A DNA stretch of 64,000 nt from the NCBI RefSeq assembly GCF_030063205.1, contig NZ_JASISQ010000004.1, positions 149,609 to 213,608 on the forward strand. The letters run 5' to 3'. This document shows, piece by piece, positions 16,833-24,936 of the stretch. This DNA is from Arthrobacter antibioticus. GTDB lineage: Bacteria > Actinomycetota > Actinomycetes > Actinomycetales > Micrococcaceae. A program made the translations under genes and the position numbers. Position 1 is the stretch's first letter, and each line of letters starts with the position of its first letter. The notes under the pieces are model-generated. The model was not told the DNA's origin and did no database searches. It saw only the letters and a program-made list of their open reading frames with translations.

Positions 16833-17516
16833 ATGAGGTTTGGATTCCAGCAGCTCAAACCCCTACCTGAACCAGGACTATCCATGCATTTTCTACTGCC
16901 CATGTCGCTCGCCCACCTCTTGGTGACACAGGAGACCAAAAATGCTGTGATCGCATTCTTGGACACGTCCGTGCATTTCATCTCGGGCGCACTGCCCACG
17001 GTGATTGCCGTTGTGACCTTGCTCATCGCCTGGATGACATTCAAGGTGTCGAGGGAGAGCAAGCTCGTCGCAGAGCAGAGCAGAATTGTGGCCGAGCAAA
17101 GCCACAGGACTTCACAGGAGTCCCTACAAGTGGCCATCAACGACTGGAAGCAGGTAGGCCGTGAAGAGCCGTGGTCCCTTACCAAGCTGGATAAGAACTA
17201 CTGGCTGCTGGAACGCCTGCACTATAATCCTGCTGCCATTGTTGCTGCTGAAGCGTCGCCACATTGCGGAGGCTCTGCTGTGAACTTCCAAAACCCTGCC
17301 GGGGCACCGGTGTCGATCTCCCGCCGCGGAGCAAAAGTTGTCTTGGAAATTCCGTCAACGAACCCGGGCGCCTCCCTCACCCTGTATTACCGTGAGTTCG
17401 CTGAGTCCGAAGCTGTTCCGACTCGGAATCAGCTGTATTTTGCCGGCAACGCCTGGTCCGACGAAGGCGTTGCTGCCAGGGATGGCTCCAACGACTGGAC
17501 AACGGCCCTGTACTGA
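16833..17516 (+). CDS. Single-pass membrane protein of unknown function, intact island copy
   Basis: 227 aa, start ATG 16833 (the pseudogene copy has GTG at the same place). Layout: a short N-terminal segment, one membrane helix at about residues 55-70 (PTVIAVVTLLIAWMTF), then a charged Lys/Glu/Gln coiled region with repeated VAEQS units, then a C-terminal beta-rich domain (VSISRRGAKVVLEIP, SLTLYYREF). No known family recognised. It is the cargo closest to the att site in both tandem elements. A soluble beta sensor on a membrane anchor is reminiscent of abortive-infection effectors, but this is inference. Confidence 0.65.
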   Translation: MRFGFQQLKPLPEPGLSMHFLLPMSLAHLLVTQETKNAVIAFLDTSVHFISGALPTVIAVVTLLIAWMTFKVSRESKLVAEQSRIVAEQSHRTSQESLQVAINDWKQVGREEPWSLTKLDKNYWLLERLHYNPAAIVAAEASPHCGGSAVNFQNPAGAPVSISRRGAKVVLEIPSTNPGASLTLYYREFAESEAVPTRNQLYFAGNAWSDEGVAARDGSNDWTTALY

Positions 17517-17540
17517 GTAGCTTGGGGCTAGCCACCGCCC

Positions 17541-17553
17541 CCACCACGTCGCC
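17541..17553. repeat. 13-base ychF att-core match after TM gene
   Basis: CCACCACGTCGCC, 25 bases after the TM-protein stop. Same relative place as 13355 in copy 1; identical to ychF 24965-24977. Confidence 0.45.
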
Positions 17554-17708
17554 TTAGCCACCTAGCCTCAGGCTACGGTTTCACTGTGCCGAGTTGTCAC
17601 GAGGCCACTGTCCGTTCGAATCGCGATGCCGAAAGCCACGAGATTAGCCCGGGCGGCGAAGCACCGACGCCAAAGCTCGCACTTCCCGCATAGCCACATA
17701 TAGAAACG

Positions 17709-19379
17709 TCACGAGTCCAGACCCTCATCGCCAGATGCCACTGATGGCTCGTCGGCGTTGTCCATCCAGGCGAAGGCTTCACTTACTGCGTCCTTGTCAG
17801 TCCCCAGGATGCCCAGTCCCGCGCGCACGAGCGAGTAGAACTGCTCAACCCAAGAAGCAGCTAGCTCAACGTTGCCACCCGGGTTCAGGGCGATGCTAGG
17901 AATGAGGTGCATTCCGTGGAGAACATTCAAACAAGGCTCCATTGCGTGCGTTTCGACTGACCACCATTCCGAGTGCACTACCCCACTAGACAGGGAGTAT
18001 GCCTGTCGGTAGAAGTCCAACATGCCGGCGTCCTCCGCCATCGCACGAATCGACTTGCCCTCTGCAAAGGTGTCGCGAGTATCAACTGTCCGGTAATCGA
18101 GCACGTCGTGATTGCGGCTGAGGCGCTGAAGCTCGTCGATGCTCTCTCGAAAGCCCTCGGTTCGCGCATCGTCAGGCAACTCATCCGAGATGCGTGCGTA
18201 GAGCTTCGCCTTCCCTGCTCCATATTCTTGGAACTGTCTATAGATGGCCGGATCCTGCCGTGCCATCCAGTGGAGATAGATCTTTGTCTCCACCAACATG
18301 CGCCCGATATGCGCACCATGTTCCATGCACCACAAATCGGGAGCCCCCAGCACCGCCATGACATCACGCCCTGCGCGGGACACAAGCCCGGAAATGACTT
18401 CCTGCCGTTCGTTGTCATACAGGTGGGCCGGGGCGGTCTCCAGCGCCTCAACGAAGCTGCTCATAACATCCATCGTGAACCCGCGCAGATTCTCGCCGCC
18501 CGCGGGCACGGAAGTCGGCTCAGTTTGATCGGAGCTGACGGCTGATGCAGCTTGCCCGTCAAGTTCGCCGTCGGTCGACTCCGTAGGGCCGTCGTCGGGA
18601 CTGTCGACATCCCCCTTCCGAATACACCCGGATGTCATAGAGTTTGCTCCCCAAAACACACGTGCCCACTTGATCGCTTCATCGAAGTAGTTCGGATCAT
18701 CGACTTGCAGTATCGCTTTGTGGGCACCCCAGGAAGCACGCACCAGGGAATCTGATGCCGCTCGGTTGGCCAAATTGCCCGGATAATCTTTTAGAAGCTC
18801 GATCGTTCGAGTGTCAGCACTGAAAGTTCCTGCTTGAACCGCACTCCATGTTCGCAAGCACTTCAGGAGCGCCTCGCGGTGACCATCGCGCAAGACTGAT
18901 AGCAGCGCATCTCTAATCAGTTCGAGGGCCGGCCGCTCCGGTGGTACGACCTCGGTGTCGTCGACAAGCCACGGAGCCGGCAAACATGGGTACGAGGCCA
19001 GCGCGCTGCGAACGACTTCAGAGAGTAGGCAATGTCGATGGGCTTCGTCAACGATGATCTCGGATGCGTCAGGAAACTTCACGGCCAGTGCAGCCAAGTG
19101 CGTGAGGCGTCCGTCTAGCGCTTCCGCGACCGATACTTCATCTCCATGGTGCGCAAGTCGTTCCTGTACAGCTTTCTGCCACTTCACGAAATACCGGAAA
19201 CTGGCATCACCCTGCTCAGCCAGGACAAGTGCGGGCCAGAGGAGATCTGGGAAGTCGTCCTTGATCCAGTTCCCCATAGCCAACATCCCGGTCGCTGCGA
19301 GCGGGGTTTTGAACACGCGGCCCTTTCGCACATGGCCGTCCATAGGCCCTGAGTGTTGGTTTGCCTTAGGAATGCTCAT
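17709..19379 (-). CDS. DUF5677-type protein
   Basis: 556 aa, soluble, no signal or TM. The N-terminal ~280 residues begin FKTPLAATGMLAMGNWIKDDFPDLLWPA-type helical sequence. A low-complexity Asp/Glu/Ser linker (about residues 255-295) follows. The C-terminal ~230 residues carry the DUF5677 pattern, including LVETKIYLHWM and the signature YSLSSGVVHSEWW. DUF5677 proteins are of unknown function and frequent in variable islands. TAGATT six bases before ATG gives a leaderless start. Divergent from the HEPN-like gene with a 495-base gap holding an att core. A role in phage defence is plausible but unproven. Confidence 0.65.
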   Translation of the reverse strand: MSIPKANQHSGPMDGHVRKGRVFKTPLAATGMLAMGNWIKDDFPDLLWPALVLAEQGDASFRYFVKWQKAVQERLAHHGDEVSVAEALDGRLTHLAALAVKFPDASEIIVDEAHRHCLLSEVVRSALASYPCLPAPWLVDDTEVVPPERPALELIRDALLSVLRDGHREALLKCLRTWSAVQAGTFSADTRTIELLKDYPGNLANRAASDSLVRASWGAHKAILQVDDPNYFDEAIKWARVFWGANSMTSGCIRKGDVDSPDDGPTESTDGELDGQAASAVSSDQTEPTSVPAGGENLRGFTMDVMSSFVEALETAPAHLYDNERQEVISGLVSRAGRDVMAVLGAPDLWCMEHGAHIGRMLVETKIYLHWMARQDPAIYRQFQEYGAGKAKLYARISDELPDDARTEGFRESIDELQRLSRNHDVLDYRTVDTRDTFAEGKSIRAMAEDAGMLDFYRQAYSLSSGVVHSEWWSVETHAMEPCLNVLHGMHLIPSIALNPGGNVELAASWVEQFYSLVRAGLGILGTDKDAVSEAFAWMDNADEPSVASGDEGLDS

Positions 19380-19385
19380 ATCAGG

Positions 19386-19391
19386 AATCTA
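19386..19391 (-). promoter_or_regulatory. Leaderless -10 element of the DUF5677 gene
   Basis: Minus-strand TAGATT, six bases (CCTGAT), ATG at 19379. The island gene uses the same start architecture as host genes. Confidence 0.5.
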
Positions 19392-19874
19392 CCTGACTTG
19401 ATCCGACATAGCTGTTGGTGACCACCGGCATCGATTTTGCGACAGCCTCCCGCGGATTGCCACGAACGTGAAGAGCATCTAAGTCCGCTGGGTTCATTCG
19501 AGCTAAGAGACCCGCAGTCGAATGCGTTAGTGCCCAGAGGCCAAAACGCGAGTCTAAACTCCACCACGTCGCCGCACATAACAACCACTGAAGTGCAACG
19601 AGTCAGAGAGCCCGGACTTTGTGAGCTACCGCATGCGCACGCTAGCTCCGGCAGACAGAAGTATCTGGCGACCACGCGTCACTTGGACGCGCTTATAGGT
19701 CGCTCAATGGGTGGCAGCTCGACGCTGGTGAACGCGAAAGTACGTAGTGCTGCGAAAAACGGGCACAGTTCAAAACGCGTTCAATGCGAGGCTCCCTTCG
19801 CAGGCAACATACTGTCGTACCAGTACGTCACAATAAGGTTGTTTGAGTTGCGAAAACTGGAGTGAGGTCCGTAA
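19392..19874. other. Non-coding gap between divergent island genes, with an att core
   Basis: No convincing gene. A forward 142-codon frame and overlapping reverse frames have poor protein character. On the minus strand the 19557 core reads VMCGDVVEFR, resembling the YchF ending [12 protein letters not shown], so part of the gap is an old ychF 3'-end fragment. Confidence 0.5.
19557..19574. repeat. ychF att-core copy, left edge of HEPN module
   Basis: 18 bases identical to 24961-24978 in ychF (AACTCCACCACGTCGCCG), with CATAAC conserved a few bases further on. Preceded by TCTA as at 22100, so 19553-19569 and 22099-22115 form a direct repeat flanking the HEPN-like gene. Confidence 0.7.
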
Positions 19875-21839
19875 TTGAGTGAAGAGGAGATGGCCCCGCG
19901 GCGGGTTAAATTTTATGGCATACATGATATGGCAACAGGTTGGCAGATCCCACGCGTAGCTGAACTTGCTGAGCGGTTCGACCCCGAGAACGTCCCGATG
20001 AACGTCGATGACATCCTTGAGCTTCACAATGTGCAGCAGTACCTCGAACAGGGGTTATTTTCGACCGCCTACGACGAAGTGGAACATAACCGGGCCAAGT
20101 CACGGATTCCCCAGATGCGTAGCACAGTAGCGCGGTTCTTTTCGGCGGTCAACAACACGAACTTTGCAGCCGTAGTAGTTGGTGTCGGCCACGAGTATCG
20201 CGCAGACCTTCTGGATCTCCTCGGTCGGAACAATGTTTTCGAGCGCTGCGACAGCGTGGTGGTTCTTCCCGCGCTCGCCGCTACTGGTGTACGTCTAGCT
20301 TCGATGCTCGCAAGTAAGAAGCTCGTACAAGCCTACGACACCGCGTTGCGAGACGAGCTCAGTGCATCACCTCGTGGTGCAGAGAATCTGATTCGAAAGT
20401 ATCTGCAGGAGGATGTGCGAGAAGAAATACATCTTCCAAGAAGTTTCACGTCAGTCGATGCTCGCGAATTGCTTGAGAGCTACGTCGACAGCGAGGACGC
20501 GAACCCGAACTACATCGGGCTTATTGCGATCGCTAACGAGAACACTAAGGCAGGAATCGACGCCAAGCTCAAGTTGCGAGCGAAGCGTCGCAAAGCTGAG
20601 ATGAACGTGAAATACTTCAGCGAGAACGAAGGATTCAAAACTGGATACGAGGTGGGTATCTCCGACTCCCAAGATGAACCGGTCGAGTTCAAAATGGACA
20701 CTTCAGATGGAATGGTCTCCCGGTACACGTTCAGCAGACAGTGGTTGGAGGAGACCATCGACAACCCCAGTATTCTCAACAACTTTCAGCACCTGTTCGA
20801 ATTTGTGGACCGTCAAGTGCTGCTGACTCTTCCGGCCTACCCGGCGAATCTGGGCGTCATGGAACGAATCATGGGTACCACTGGAAAGACCGAGTACAAG
20901 GTCGGCGCTGCGTTTCAATCCGTCGACATGGTTACCCGACTCCAGACCCGTCTGTACCTTCATTTCCTCGAGTCAAAGGACATCGACTTTGAGCATGTCA
21001 TCTCCTGGTTCTTCGAGGAGTACCTCGTTGAGGAGTTCGGAGTCTCGAACTTCTCATTCAGCCCCTCAGACAGGGGAACCTCATACCTCCAGAAGGTTAG
21101 GCACGTATTCGCTGAGATAGAAAGCGTTGCAAACCAATTCACACTTTTCGTAAGGGACGGCGACCTCGACCGTGACTTGCTGGCCATGGAATCCCTTCAG
21201 GTCCGATACAAAGAGGTACCGAGCCTCCTCAAGGGAAAGTACGTCTATCCATCCGAAGGTGAGGAGATTGTTGGCATCCTTCATCTCTTGTTCTCCGACC
21301 AGTCGTCGCTGAGTTACATCAACACGAACCTGAATGCGGACAACGCATCCATGCTTCTACTGGAAAACCGGGTGTCGTATGACGACTTTGAAGAGTATCA
21401 AAAGCCAGGCGTCGACTACCTGATTAAACATGGAGTTCTTGAGGACAACGGAGCTCAGGTTCAGTTCGTGAGCGTAGAGCAATTCCTCATCTTCAAGGCA
21501 CTGTTCGACACTCAAGCAGCCAGCTACTACCACCTATCTGACGCCGGACGAGCAGAAGCGGAGACCATGGTGGCGAAGGGCTGGGTGACGCGCGGTTCCT
21601 CATTGTTGACCGAGGCCGAAGGTAAATACTTCAACTACTTTCTCAATGGGGTGGACTTCAGTAACGGGCCCCAGTTGCGCAATAAGTACCTTCATGGTTC
21701 GCAAGCCAACTCCGACGGTGAGGATGCGCACTTCACCACCTACATCACGGTACTGCGACTGATCGTGGCTTTGGTTATCAAGATGAACGACGATTTTTGT
21801 CTCTCCTCGCTTGAGTCGAACCCGGAGGGAATCAGCTAA
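19875..21839 (+). CDS. 654-aa protein with C-terminal HEPN-like RNxxxH motif
   Basis: Start TTG 19875 with GGAGTGAGG eight bases upstream; ATG 19890 is an alternative. Soluble, acidic, mostly helical. The N-terminal ~170 residues include VQQYLEQGLFSTAYDE and LVQAYDTALRDEL. The middle has mixed alpha-beta sequence (about 230-450). The C-terminus has NGPQLRNKYLHGSQ with R602-N603 and H607, matching the Rx4-6H active motif of HEPN ribonucleases, followed by a hydrophobic helix. Only gene of its module. A prophage/phage-activated RNase is the leading guess; no named family is recognised. Confidence 0.6.
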   Translation: MSEEEMAPRRVKFYGIHDMATGWQIPRVAELAERFDPENVPMNVDDILELHNVQQYLEQGLFSTAYDEVEHNRAKSRIPQMRSTVARFFSAVNNTNFAAVVVGVGHEYRADLLDLLGRNNVFERCDSVVVLPALAATGVRLASMLASKKLVQAYDTALRDELSASPRGAENLIRKYLQEDVREEIHLPRSFTSVDARELLESYVDSEDANPNYIGLIAIANENTKAGIDAKLKLRAKRRKAEMNVKYFSENEGFKTGYEVGISDSQDEPVEFKMDTSDGMVSRYTFSRQWLEETIDNPSILNNFQHLFEFVDRQVLLTLPAYPANLGVMERIMGTTGKTEYKVGAAFQSVDMVTRLQTRLYLHFLESKDIDFEHVISWFFEEYLVEEFGVSNFSFSPSDRGTSYLQKVRHVFAEIESVANQFTLFVRDGDLDRDLLAMESLQVRYKEVPSLLKGKYVYPSEGEEIVGILHLLFSDQSSLSYINTNLNADNASMLLLENRVSYDDFEEYQKPGVDYLIKHGVLEDNGAQVQFVSVEQFLIFKALFDTQAASYYHLSDAGRAEAETMVAKGWVTRGSSLLTEAEGKYFNYFLNGVDFSNGPQLRNKYLHGSQANSDGEDAHFTTYITVLRLIVALVIKMNDDFCLSSLESNPEGIS

Positions 21840-21841
21840 AT

Positions 21842-21919
21842 GGAACCTGCATCGTTCGTACTGTTTCTGTGTATGCCCTCGTGGCGCGCAGAAGGACCTG
21901 CATAGAAACGAGGTTCCTT
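21842..21919 (+). terminator. Structured 3' region after the HEPN-like gene
   Basis: GGAACCT near 21842 pairs with AGGTTCC near 21911, and an inner GTTTCT/AGAAAC pair lies within; TTTT follows the closing arm. A second hairpin (GACGCA...TGCGTC, 21935-21962) follows. Probably terminates the module transcript. Confidence 0.4.
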
Positions 21920-22028
21920 TTAGCAACGACGGCTGACGCAGACAGTCGCCGGACTGTGCGTCCCTTGTTCTAACCATCTGGCCAACTGAAGCCAGCAGGT
22001 CCCCACGACTTCTTGCCGCCGGAAATGG

Positions 22029-22066
22029 AAATGCCTGGAATGTAAAAGCATTCCTGGCATTTTTTA
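22029..22066 (+). terminator. Rho-independent terminator before the 22.1-kb att core
   Basis: A 13-bp stem with one central mismatch (AATGCCTGGAATG at 22030-22042, CATTCCTGGCATT at 22049-22061), a six-base loop and a T6 tract ending at 22065. A standard intrinsic terminator for rightward transcription from the HEPN-like gene. Confidence 0.8.
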
Positions 22067-22102
22067 CGGTCTAGACCGAAGCGGTTCTATACATTAGATC
22101 TA

Positions 22103-22119
22103 AACTCCACCGCGTTCCG
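22103..22119. repeat. ychF att-core copy, right edge of HEPN module
   Basis: AACTCCACCGCGTTCCG differs by one base from 12402-12418 at the left end of the island. The bases after it (CCAACCTCTGGG) also resemble the arm after the other left-type copies (AACCTTTGGG). Preceded by TCTA as at 19557. Confidence 0.65.
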
Positions 22120-22182
22120 TTACAGACCAACCTCTGGGATCTACAAATCTCCCGAGCCTCCGGAAAGGAGTAGATCAGTCAC

Positions 22183-22209
22183 TTGACCCGCGGTATCGCG
22201 CACTACGCT
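22183..22209 (+). promoter_or_regulatory. Possible promoter of the ImmA/IrrE-DUF4411 operon
   Basis: TTGACC at 22183-22188 and TACGCT at 22204-22209, spacer 15. About 190 bases before the start codon. Confidence 0.35.
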
Positions 22210-22318
22210 AGCCTCGAAGCACCTCGCCACCTGGCATGGGCACCCGCATCGGAGCGGCATCAAACCGGGGGCGGGGCACACGGCGGGAGAATCGGCCTGG
22301 TGGCGCTTGAGCGTCAGT

Positions 22319-22344
22319 GCCTTACCCTATGATTGGGATAAGGC
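22319..22344. promoter_or_regulatory. Inverted repeat, candidate operator for the XRE-ImmA regulator
   Basis: GCCTTACCC / GGGATAAGGC arms (one mismatch) around TATGATT, about 50 bases before the start codon. The encoded HTH protein could bind here and control its own operon. Confidence 0.4.
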
Positions 22345-22395
22345 CACCCTCACCCCGGCCGCCGCCGCTTACTGCTACCCACGGAGGTGACCGCA

Positions 22396-23529
22396 ATGGC
22401 ACGCGCACCCATCAACGGGGCCACGCTGACATGGGCACGCTCCGTCATGCACCTGAACGCCCAGGACGTAGCCAGCGCGGCTGGCACGACCCTCGAACGG
22501 ACACTTGCATTTGAGTCCGGCGACGAGATGCCGACCCTCAAGCAGCTAGAGAAAATTGCTAAGAAGTTGGACCGGACCATGGCCTTCTTCTTCGCTCCTC
22601 CACCGGTGTCCACGGACGTCCCACAGACCGCTGACTTTCGTGGACGTGAAGCGGGACCCCTTCCGCCACTTCTGGCCCGCGAGATGCGCCGCGCGGAACA
22701 GCACCGTGACACCGTGCTAGACCTCCAGGGAGCCCCGGATCAGACAGCCCGAGTGAGTTCCATCGCTTGGGACTCTCACCGCAAGCGTGCCAGCGAGCTC
22801 CGTACCCAGCTCGGTCTCCGTGAGGAGTTTGTACCCCCCGAGAACGGTCAGAACCAGGTGCTGAACTTCTGGAGGGGGTTACTGGAGCACCATGGCTACC
22901 TCGTGTTCCAGACGACTAAGGTGCCCCTCAGCACCTTCCGAGGTCTGTCCATCCAGCACGAGTCCCTGCCAATCATCATCCTCAACGGGTCCGATTCCAA
23001 CAACGGCAAGGTGTTCACCCTTTTCCATGAGGTGGCACATCTCGCCAACAGAACCAGTGGCCTGTGCGACCTAGATGAGGATGTGAACGAAGAAGCCATA
23101 GCTAACGCGTTCGCAGCGAACTTCCTCATGCCCCACAAGCAGGTCACGGCAATGGTGCAGATGTTGGATGGGGAGCCGGCCGACTTGGCGTTCAAGGTGG
23201 CGGCGCGCTTCAAGGTCAGTTTCCTGGCCGCAGGCATCCGCCTCCGAACCCTGGATGTCATTGATGACGATGAATTGGAAGCCATCTGGCAGAAGAGTGA
23301 CGATGTCTGGGCAAAGAGTCGAGAGGACCAGAAAGCAAGACCCGGCGGGCCCGCCCCCTGGCGCGTGCGTTACCGAGACCTGGGTAGCACCTACATCGGC
23401 ACCGTGGCACGCGCCGTGGAGGACTCCCGAGTTGACTGGATGGATGCCAGCTACCTCCTGAACGCACGCATTCCCATGGTCAGACAGATGTTTGAGGAGT
23501 ATTACCGGAATGAGGGGAGTAGCCAGTGA
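22396..23529 (+). CDS. XRE-HTH and ImmA/IrrE metallopeptidase protein (antitoxin/regulator)
   Basis: 377 aa from ATG 22396, eight bases after GGAGG; GTG 22387 is less well placed. The N-terminal ~60 residues form an XRE-type helix-turn-helix (TWARSVMHLNAQDVASAAGT, MPTLKQLEKIAKKL). Residues ~170-260 are an ImmA/IrrE zinc protease with HEVAH active site and a downstream EEAIANAFAANFLMP helix supplying the third ligand. Such proteins repress, and cleave partners on stress. Its last four bases overlap the next gene, a DUF4411 PIN-like toxin, the usual pairing for this toxin-antitoxin type. Confidence 0.85.
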   Translation: MARAPINGATLTWARSVMHLNAQDVASAAGTTLERTLAFESGDEMPTLKQLEKIAKKLDRTMAFFFAPPPVSTDVPQTADFRGREAGPLPPLLAREMRRAEQHRDTVLDLQGAPDQTARVSSIAWDSHRKRASELRTQLGLREEFVPPENGQNQVLNFWRGLLEHHGYLVFQTTKVPLSTFRGLSIQHESLPIIILNGSDSNNGKVFTLFHEVAHLANRTSGLCDLDEDVNEEAIANAFAANFLMPHKQVTAMVQMLDGEPADLAFKVAARFKVSFLAAGIRLRTLDVIDDDELEAIWQKSDDVWAKSREDQKARPGGPAPWRVRYRDLGSTYIGTVARAVEDSRVDWMDASYLLNARIPMVRQMFEEYYRNEGSSQ

Positions 23530-23987
23530 GCTACACCCTCGATTCCAACATTCTCATTAACATGGAACGGCTCTACCCTCGTGACATCTTCCCGTCACTT
23601 TGGGCTTCCATCGAAAGCCTGGTTGGCCAGGGCGAGGCCTGCATCTGTGAAGCAGTCCTCCGCGAGTTGGAGCGAGGTGATGACGACCTCCACACCTGGG
23701 CAAAGAACCTCCACGGGTTCCTATGCACAACGCATCAAAGCGAGGTGCTGACAGTGGCGGCAATCACCCAGGCCCACCCCGGATGGGTGAGCGGGACCCA
23801 GAACGATGCCGACCCCTGGGTCATTGCCCATGGACTACAGGAGCAGCGGACAGTCGTTACCGAGGAAAACCTGAAAGGCCCCAACACCCCAGACCGAAAT
23901 CAGAAGATTCCCAACGTTGCCCTAGAACACGGGGTAGCCACCATGAAGTTCTTCGGATTTGTCAAGGCGAAGGGCTGGACCTTCTAG
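23526..23987 (+). CDS. DUF4411 PIN-like toxin
   Basis: 153 aa, GTG start inside the GTGA overlap with the upstream gene. It begins YTLDSNILINMERLYP with the first acidic PIN residue (Asp5), then CEAVLRELERGDDDL (second acid cluster), and NDADPWVIAHGL and RTVVTEE (third and fourth acids), as in DUF4411 PIN-domain RNases. Expected to be a metal-dependent ribonuclease held in check by the ImmA/IrrE-HTH partner. No later gene belongs to the operon. Confidence 0.82.
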   Translation: MSYTLDSNILINMERLYPRDIFPSLWASIESLVGQGEACICEAVLRELERGDDDLHTWAKNLHGFLCTTHQSEVLTVAAITQAHPGWVSGTQNDADPWVIAHGLQEQRTVVTEENLKGPNTPDRNQKIPNVALEHGVATMKFFGFVKAKGWTF

Positions 23988-23990
23988 CCG

Positions 23991-24167
23991 CTATGCACAC
24001 CGCGGAAAGAACGCGGGGGCTGGATCTTGGTTTTTCTTGATGGCCCCGTCTTCGACCATTTCACGATACTTCGCAGTCACGCTGGTGTCTGGACGGCAGC
24101 GCCACGGAACCGCGTAGATGACGAAGCCTTCCCGAGATAGCAGGCTCCCAACCTGACCAGCTATGCG
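23991..24167 (-). pseudogene. Possible 58-codon gene remnant
   Basis: Minus-strand frame open from 24167 to TAG at 23991 reading RIAGQVGSLLSREG, FVIYAVPWRCRPD and TAKYREMVEDGAIKKN. It has protein-like composition but no start codon, being preceded by an in-frame TGA. Downstream of, and same strand as, the glycosylase. Family not recognised; may be the 3' end of a deleted gene. Confidence 0.3.
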
Positions 24168-24204
24168 TCAACAGCATGAATCACTCGGAGATCGATCTGC
24201 GTTG

Positions 24205-24753
24205 TTAGCGGTCCAGAAAGGCCGCCAACCCATGCCAGTAGTCGACAGGTGGCCTCTCGAGCCCATTCACTCCCTTGAGCGGCCTCGTAGCGGGGTTGGC
24301 TGAGGAAGTTGACGGCAGGACAAACACGAGGCTTTCGCCCACCGCCCAATCCTGGGGGCCGAAGTGAACGTCTCCGAAATACCCGATGAATGAACCAAAG
24401 GATGCTTCCACACCGAGCTTCCCGGCGAAAGCTACGACTTTGGGCCGGAGGGTTGTGAGGCGGTCAATCAGGCCCTTACAATCAAAGCTGTCGCTTTGCT
24501 CCTCGCTGCCATCCATGCCAGCATAGGTCTTGCTGAGGTCGGTCAGACCGATCCCAAAGACAGGCAGTAGGTGGTCGTCGGTCGGCTTCAGCAGATTTGG
24601 GGTGAACCCAGTCTCGTGTAGCCAGCGGTAAAACCGGTTGCCGCCGTTGCTGTAGTAGTGCCCGGCTTCGGCGCTCCTCTTACCGGCGGATGCGCCAACA
24701 AAGACGACGCCAAGATCGGGGCCCATGATGTCCGGAAGCTTCTCCCCCGCCAC
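24205..24753 (-). CDS. TDG/MUG-type uracil/thymine-DNA glycosylase family protein
   Basis: 182 aa from GTG 24753, chosen because AAGGAGG lies four bases upstream; a longer reading to 24870 has no support. The sequence follows mismatch-specific glycosylases: LPDIMGPDLGVVFVG, GHYYSNGGNRFYRWLHETGF, GIGLTDL, and the C-terminal insertion-loop motif VLPSTSSANP (compare SSSAR in TDG). The motif that is GINPG in MUG/TDG, with catalytic Asn, is here GASAG (residues 20-24), so base-excision chemistry may differ. It sits alone beside a TA pair in the island, where it could act on modified or deaminated invading DNA. Confidence 0.75.
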   Translation of the reverse strand: MAGEKLPDIMGPDLGVVFVGASAGKRSAEAGHYYSNGGNRFYRWLHETGFTPNLLKPTDDHLLPVFGIGLTDLSKTYAGMDGSEEQSDSFDCKGLIDRLTTLRPKVVAFAGKLGVEASFGSFIGYFGDVHFGPQDWAVGESLVFVLPSTSSANPATRPLKGVNGLERPPVDYWHGLAAFLDR

Positions 24754-24936
24754 ACTGCCTCCTTCAGGTTGCACCGTTTCCCTCGCGAGCAAGTAGGCAC
24801 GTTCTGGACCTATTATCACATGTCCAGACCATCCACCGATTCCGCATAGAGGGCGGGGCTGCAGCCGCAATTAGCCACCTCAGTCAGCACAGTGAGACCG
24901 AGCCCAACACGGACGACTCTTGCACCGCAATCGTCA

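Noticed and set aside
19437..19865. 142-codon forward frame in the DUF5677-HEPN gap
   Set aside because: Composition is not protein-like, it overlaps an att core and the HEPN ribosome site, and an equally long reverse frame covers the same bases.
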